This document shows positions 62,037-64,000 of a stretch of 64,000 bases of DNA, one piece after another. The position numbers were made by a program, and so were the translations under genes. Source of the stretch: Pristionchus mayeri (taxonomy: Eukaryota; Nematoda; Chromadorea; Rhabditida; Neodiplogasteridae); assembly GCA_036245805.1 (NCBI GenBank), contig BTRK01000002.1, forward strand, positions 15,989,067 to 16,053,066, in the 5' to 3' direction. Position 1 is the first letter of the stretch; each line of letters begins with the position of its first letter. The notes beneath the pieces are model-generated. The model had not been told where the DNA came from. It did no database searches and was given only the letters and a program-made list of their open reading frames with translations.

Positions 62037-63277
62037 TTGGGGTGTCCGGAAAGTTCGTATAATGCTTCGAAAAAAAGTCAGTTCGCGATCAAATGCAGTG
62101 ATTCCGCAATCTGTTTGTCAACAATGTATTGCATCATTCTGGCGTTGAGCAGTGAGAGGATTTAATCAGTCTCCTAGTTGCTACATTGATTCTTGTGATG
62201 GACTCCCATCTCTACCTCCGAGCAGTTTTACTTCATTACTACCGTCTTGGCCGATCCGTGAAGGAGGCCCACTCTGCCCTGGCCCAGTCGGAAGGAGCTG
62301 ACGCCCCCTCCATACAGTTCTGCTATAAGTGGTTCTCCCGCTTCAAGAAAGGGGAGTTTGGTCTCGATGATCAACCCCGCTCTGGACGCCCTCCCTCCCT
62401 CGATCAGCCTCTCGTTCTCCGCACACTGAAGCGCAAGCCCATGGCCAGTGTGCGTGAGTTGAAGAAGGATACTGGTACTCCCAGATCAACGGTGTCCGAT
62501 ATCCTCCATCGATCTGGGAATAAGCCGAAACTCCCACAAGTGATTCCCCATGACCTCTCCCCCGAACAGCTGAAAAATCGTGTTCAAGTCTGTCGGGAAT
62601 TACTCCATCGTAGATCCAATCTTCGATGGGTCAATTCCATCATCGCTACAGATGAGAAGTGGATCACGTACGATAACCCTGTGAGGAGACTGCAATGGGT
62701 GGATGCAGATGAGAAGCCCACGCCCGTCCCGAAGAAGGAAGAGCACGGAAAGAAGGAACTCCTCTGCTTCTTCTTCTCAGTGCTCGGTCCCATCTACTGG
62801 GATATCCTCGCCCCTGGCACCAGCATCAATGCCGACCTCTTCTCTGAACAACTGCAAGATGTCGCGATCAGAGTCCCTCCCAGACTCCTGAGCCAGGGCA
62901 AAATTCTTCTTCTGATGGACAATGCTCGCCCACATCGAGCGAAGATGACCCAGAAGAAAATGGACGAGCTGAAGATCGAGAGGATTCCCCATCCACCGTA
63001 TTCCCCGGATCTCTCCCCATGCGACTACCACTGCTTCCGCTCTCTCTCTGACTTCTGCAAAGGAAAGAAGTTCAAGAATCGAGATGAAGTTGTGAGGGCT
63101 TTCGTGAACTGGGCGGTCTCGAAGAAACCCGCATTCTGGAAGAGAGGAATCGAGACCCTGCCTAATCGCTGGAGGGAAGTAGTGAGAAAGAAGGGGCACA
63201 CATTGGTCACTGAGAATTGTAAAGCATTGAATAAAAAATAAAAACAAAAAATTATACGAACTTTCCGGGCACCCCAA
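62037..63277 (+). mobile_element. Intact mariner transposon
   Basis: The ends TTGGGGTGTCCGGAAAGTTC and GAACTTTCCGGGCACCCCAA are inverted copies differing at one base, and extend to GTATAAT/ATTATAC. TA target duplications lie at 62035-62036 and 63278-63279. The length is 1241 bp and the transposase is uninterrupted. It is a different family from the TTAGGTTGGTGCA elements, one of which begins only 65 bp downstream. Confidence 0.95.
62198..63241 (+). CDS. Mariner transposase (DD34D)
   Basis: About 347 residues from the ATG at 62198, close to the usual mariner length of 340-350. The N-terminal helix-turn-helix region (HLYLRAVLLHYYRLGRSVKE; FCYKWFSRFKKGEFGLDDQP) binds the terminal repeats. A linker (SVRELKKDTGTPRSTVSDIL) leads to the catalytic core with ATDEKW, LLMDNARPH and PYSPDLSPCDYHCF. 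The second and third Asp are separated by 34 residues, which is the mariner signature. No stop or frameshift was seen, so the enzyme could be active. It cuts and pastes elements bearing its terminal repeats at TA sites. Confidence 0.96.
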   Translation: MDSHLYLRAVLLHYYRLGRSVKEAHSALAQSEGADAPSIQFCYKWFSRFKKGEFGLDDQPRSGRPPSLDQPLVLRTLKRKPMASVRELKKDTGTPRSTVSDILHRSGNKPKLPQVIPHDLSPEQLKNRVQVCRELLHRRSNLRWVNSIIATDEKWITYDNPVRRLQWVDADEKPTPVPKKEEHGKKELLCFFFSVLGPIYWDILAPGTSINADLFSEQLQDVAIRVPPRLLSQGKILLLMDNARPHRAKMTQKKMDELKIERIPHPPYSPDLSPCDYHCFRSLSDFCKGKKFKNRDEVVRAFVNWAVSKKPAFWKRGIETLPNRWREVVRKKGHTLVTENCKALNKK

Positions 63278-63342
63278 TAGATACGAAATATGTCTAATGG
63301 GTATCAATTCCACATTTTTAGACAGCAATTTTGATTCAAATA

Positions 63343-63886
63343 TTAGGTTGGTGCAAAAGTTTCGCATGAAGGCATTTTTCAAGTTTTCTCGTTAACACGA
63401 CACTTCTCCCAAAAACTACTCCGGCATTATTTGATGTAGCATTGGTGTACCACACCCATTGGTTTATATCGAATATATCGAACGTCGATCGTAGGAAAAT
63501 TAATGCTATCCGAAAATTTGCAAAATTCCCATTTTTGGGTATTCGACAAAAACTATCACAAAATTTAATTGAAAAGGATCCAACTTTAGATCTTTTGAAA
63601 AACTAATAAATAGCGGTTGATGGTTCCACTGAACACTTGAAGTGGTAGTTTCGTAATCTCGCGGAAAAAATCTGAGGATGGAAAGACCGATTTCGTCGAT
63701 CAAATTTCGGGATTAGCACTGTGAAATGTGGCTCTGAGACGAAAAGTGAATCTTAATTATAAGAGGAAATATGTAAAGTATGCATCCATTGATATAATAA
63801 GAAAAATCATATCAGGATTGCTCTTGACCGATTCAAGGTATAGACTCCCGAATAAATTTTGAAGCGAAACTTTTGCACCAACCTAA
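63343..63886. mobile_element. Mariner-type MITE (TTAGGTTGGTGCA family)
   Basis: A 544 bp element with ends TTAGGTTGGTGCAAAAGTTT and (inverted) AACTTTTGCACCAACCTAA, flanked by TA (63341-63342 and 63887-63888). No transposase frame. The ends, including the CGAAACTTTTGC block, match the element at 52346-53236. Confidence 0.85.
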
Positions 63887-64000
63887 TATTTGGATATTTT
63901 TATGATATGAAACACATACATAGAAGTTCTTAGAATTTGATATTCTTTCGATCCCGCTATGTCTCGTTCAAAACTTCACCTTACCCTCGCGGCCATTAAT

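Overview
The window looks like nuclear DNA of a free-living or necromenic nematode. The evidence is many small exons separated by short introns ending in TTTCAG or similar, a nematode-type tRNA-Gly(TCC), divergent G-alpha, F-box, BTB and class 3 lipase genes, and a dense mix of mariner, Tc1-like, RTE and BEL/Pao elements. The exon structure would fit a rhabditid or diplogastrid worm, but I cannot fix the genus from sequence alone. There are no bacterial signals.

Layout. (1) 497-2822, minus: a G protein alpha subunit with an altered P-loop. It is divergent from (2) 3925-17222, plus: a very large gene coding for a signal peptide, a Ser/Thr-rich mucin stalk, a Cys-rich and EGF-like region, about seven membrane segments and a long charged tail. 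Its introns hold a tRNA-Gly, small palindromes and an almost complete RTE-type LINE. (3) 18063-20066, minus: a BTB-domain gene. (4) 20511-22487: two foldback elements placed back to back. (5) 22542-25740, minus: an F-box gene with a decayed mariner in one intron, followed by another foldback element (about 25772-27279). (6) 28263-37981, minus: a second, broken copy of the BTB gene. Its middle exons are missing and an 8.7 kb DNA transposon with 1.7 kb terminal inverted repeats sits in their place, carrying a multi-exon DDE-like transposase gene. (7) 38022-39369: a Tc1-like foldback element upstream of the broken BTB copy. (8) 40204-50227: another Tc1-like foldback element, split by a young BEL/Pao LTR retrotransposon (40230-48793, 706 bp LTRs differing at one base that I found). 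The retrotransposon has an unusual spliced third ORF with zinc knuckles. (9) 50387-50598, minus: the last exon of an unrecognised gene. (10) 50837-54597, plus: a C2H2 gene with about eleven fingers, one per exon. (11) 54923-56766, minus: a class 3 lipase. (12) 57442-58995: a diverged duplication of promoter-like sequence, leading into (13) 59017-61649, plus: an unrecognised protein with a coiled-coil and basic tail. (14) 62037-63277: an intact DD34D mariner. (15) 63343-63886: a MITE whose ends match three other elements in the window.

The genes do not form a pathway. G-alpha and the seven-span protein share one intergenic region and could be functionally linked, but this is only inference. 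The strongest candidates for undescribed biology are the mucin-EGF-seven-span protein, the long-TIR transposon and the third ORF of the BEL/Pao element. Exon boundaries were read by eye from splice signals and reading frame, so individual junctions may be off by a few bases.
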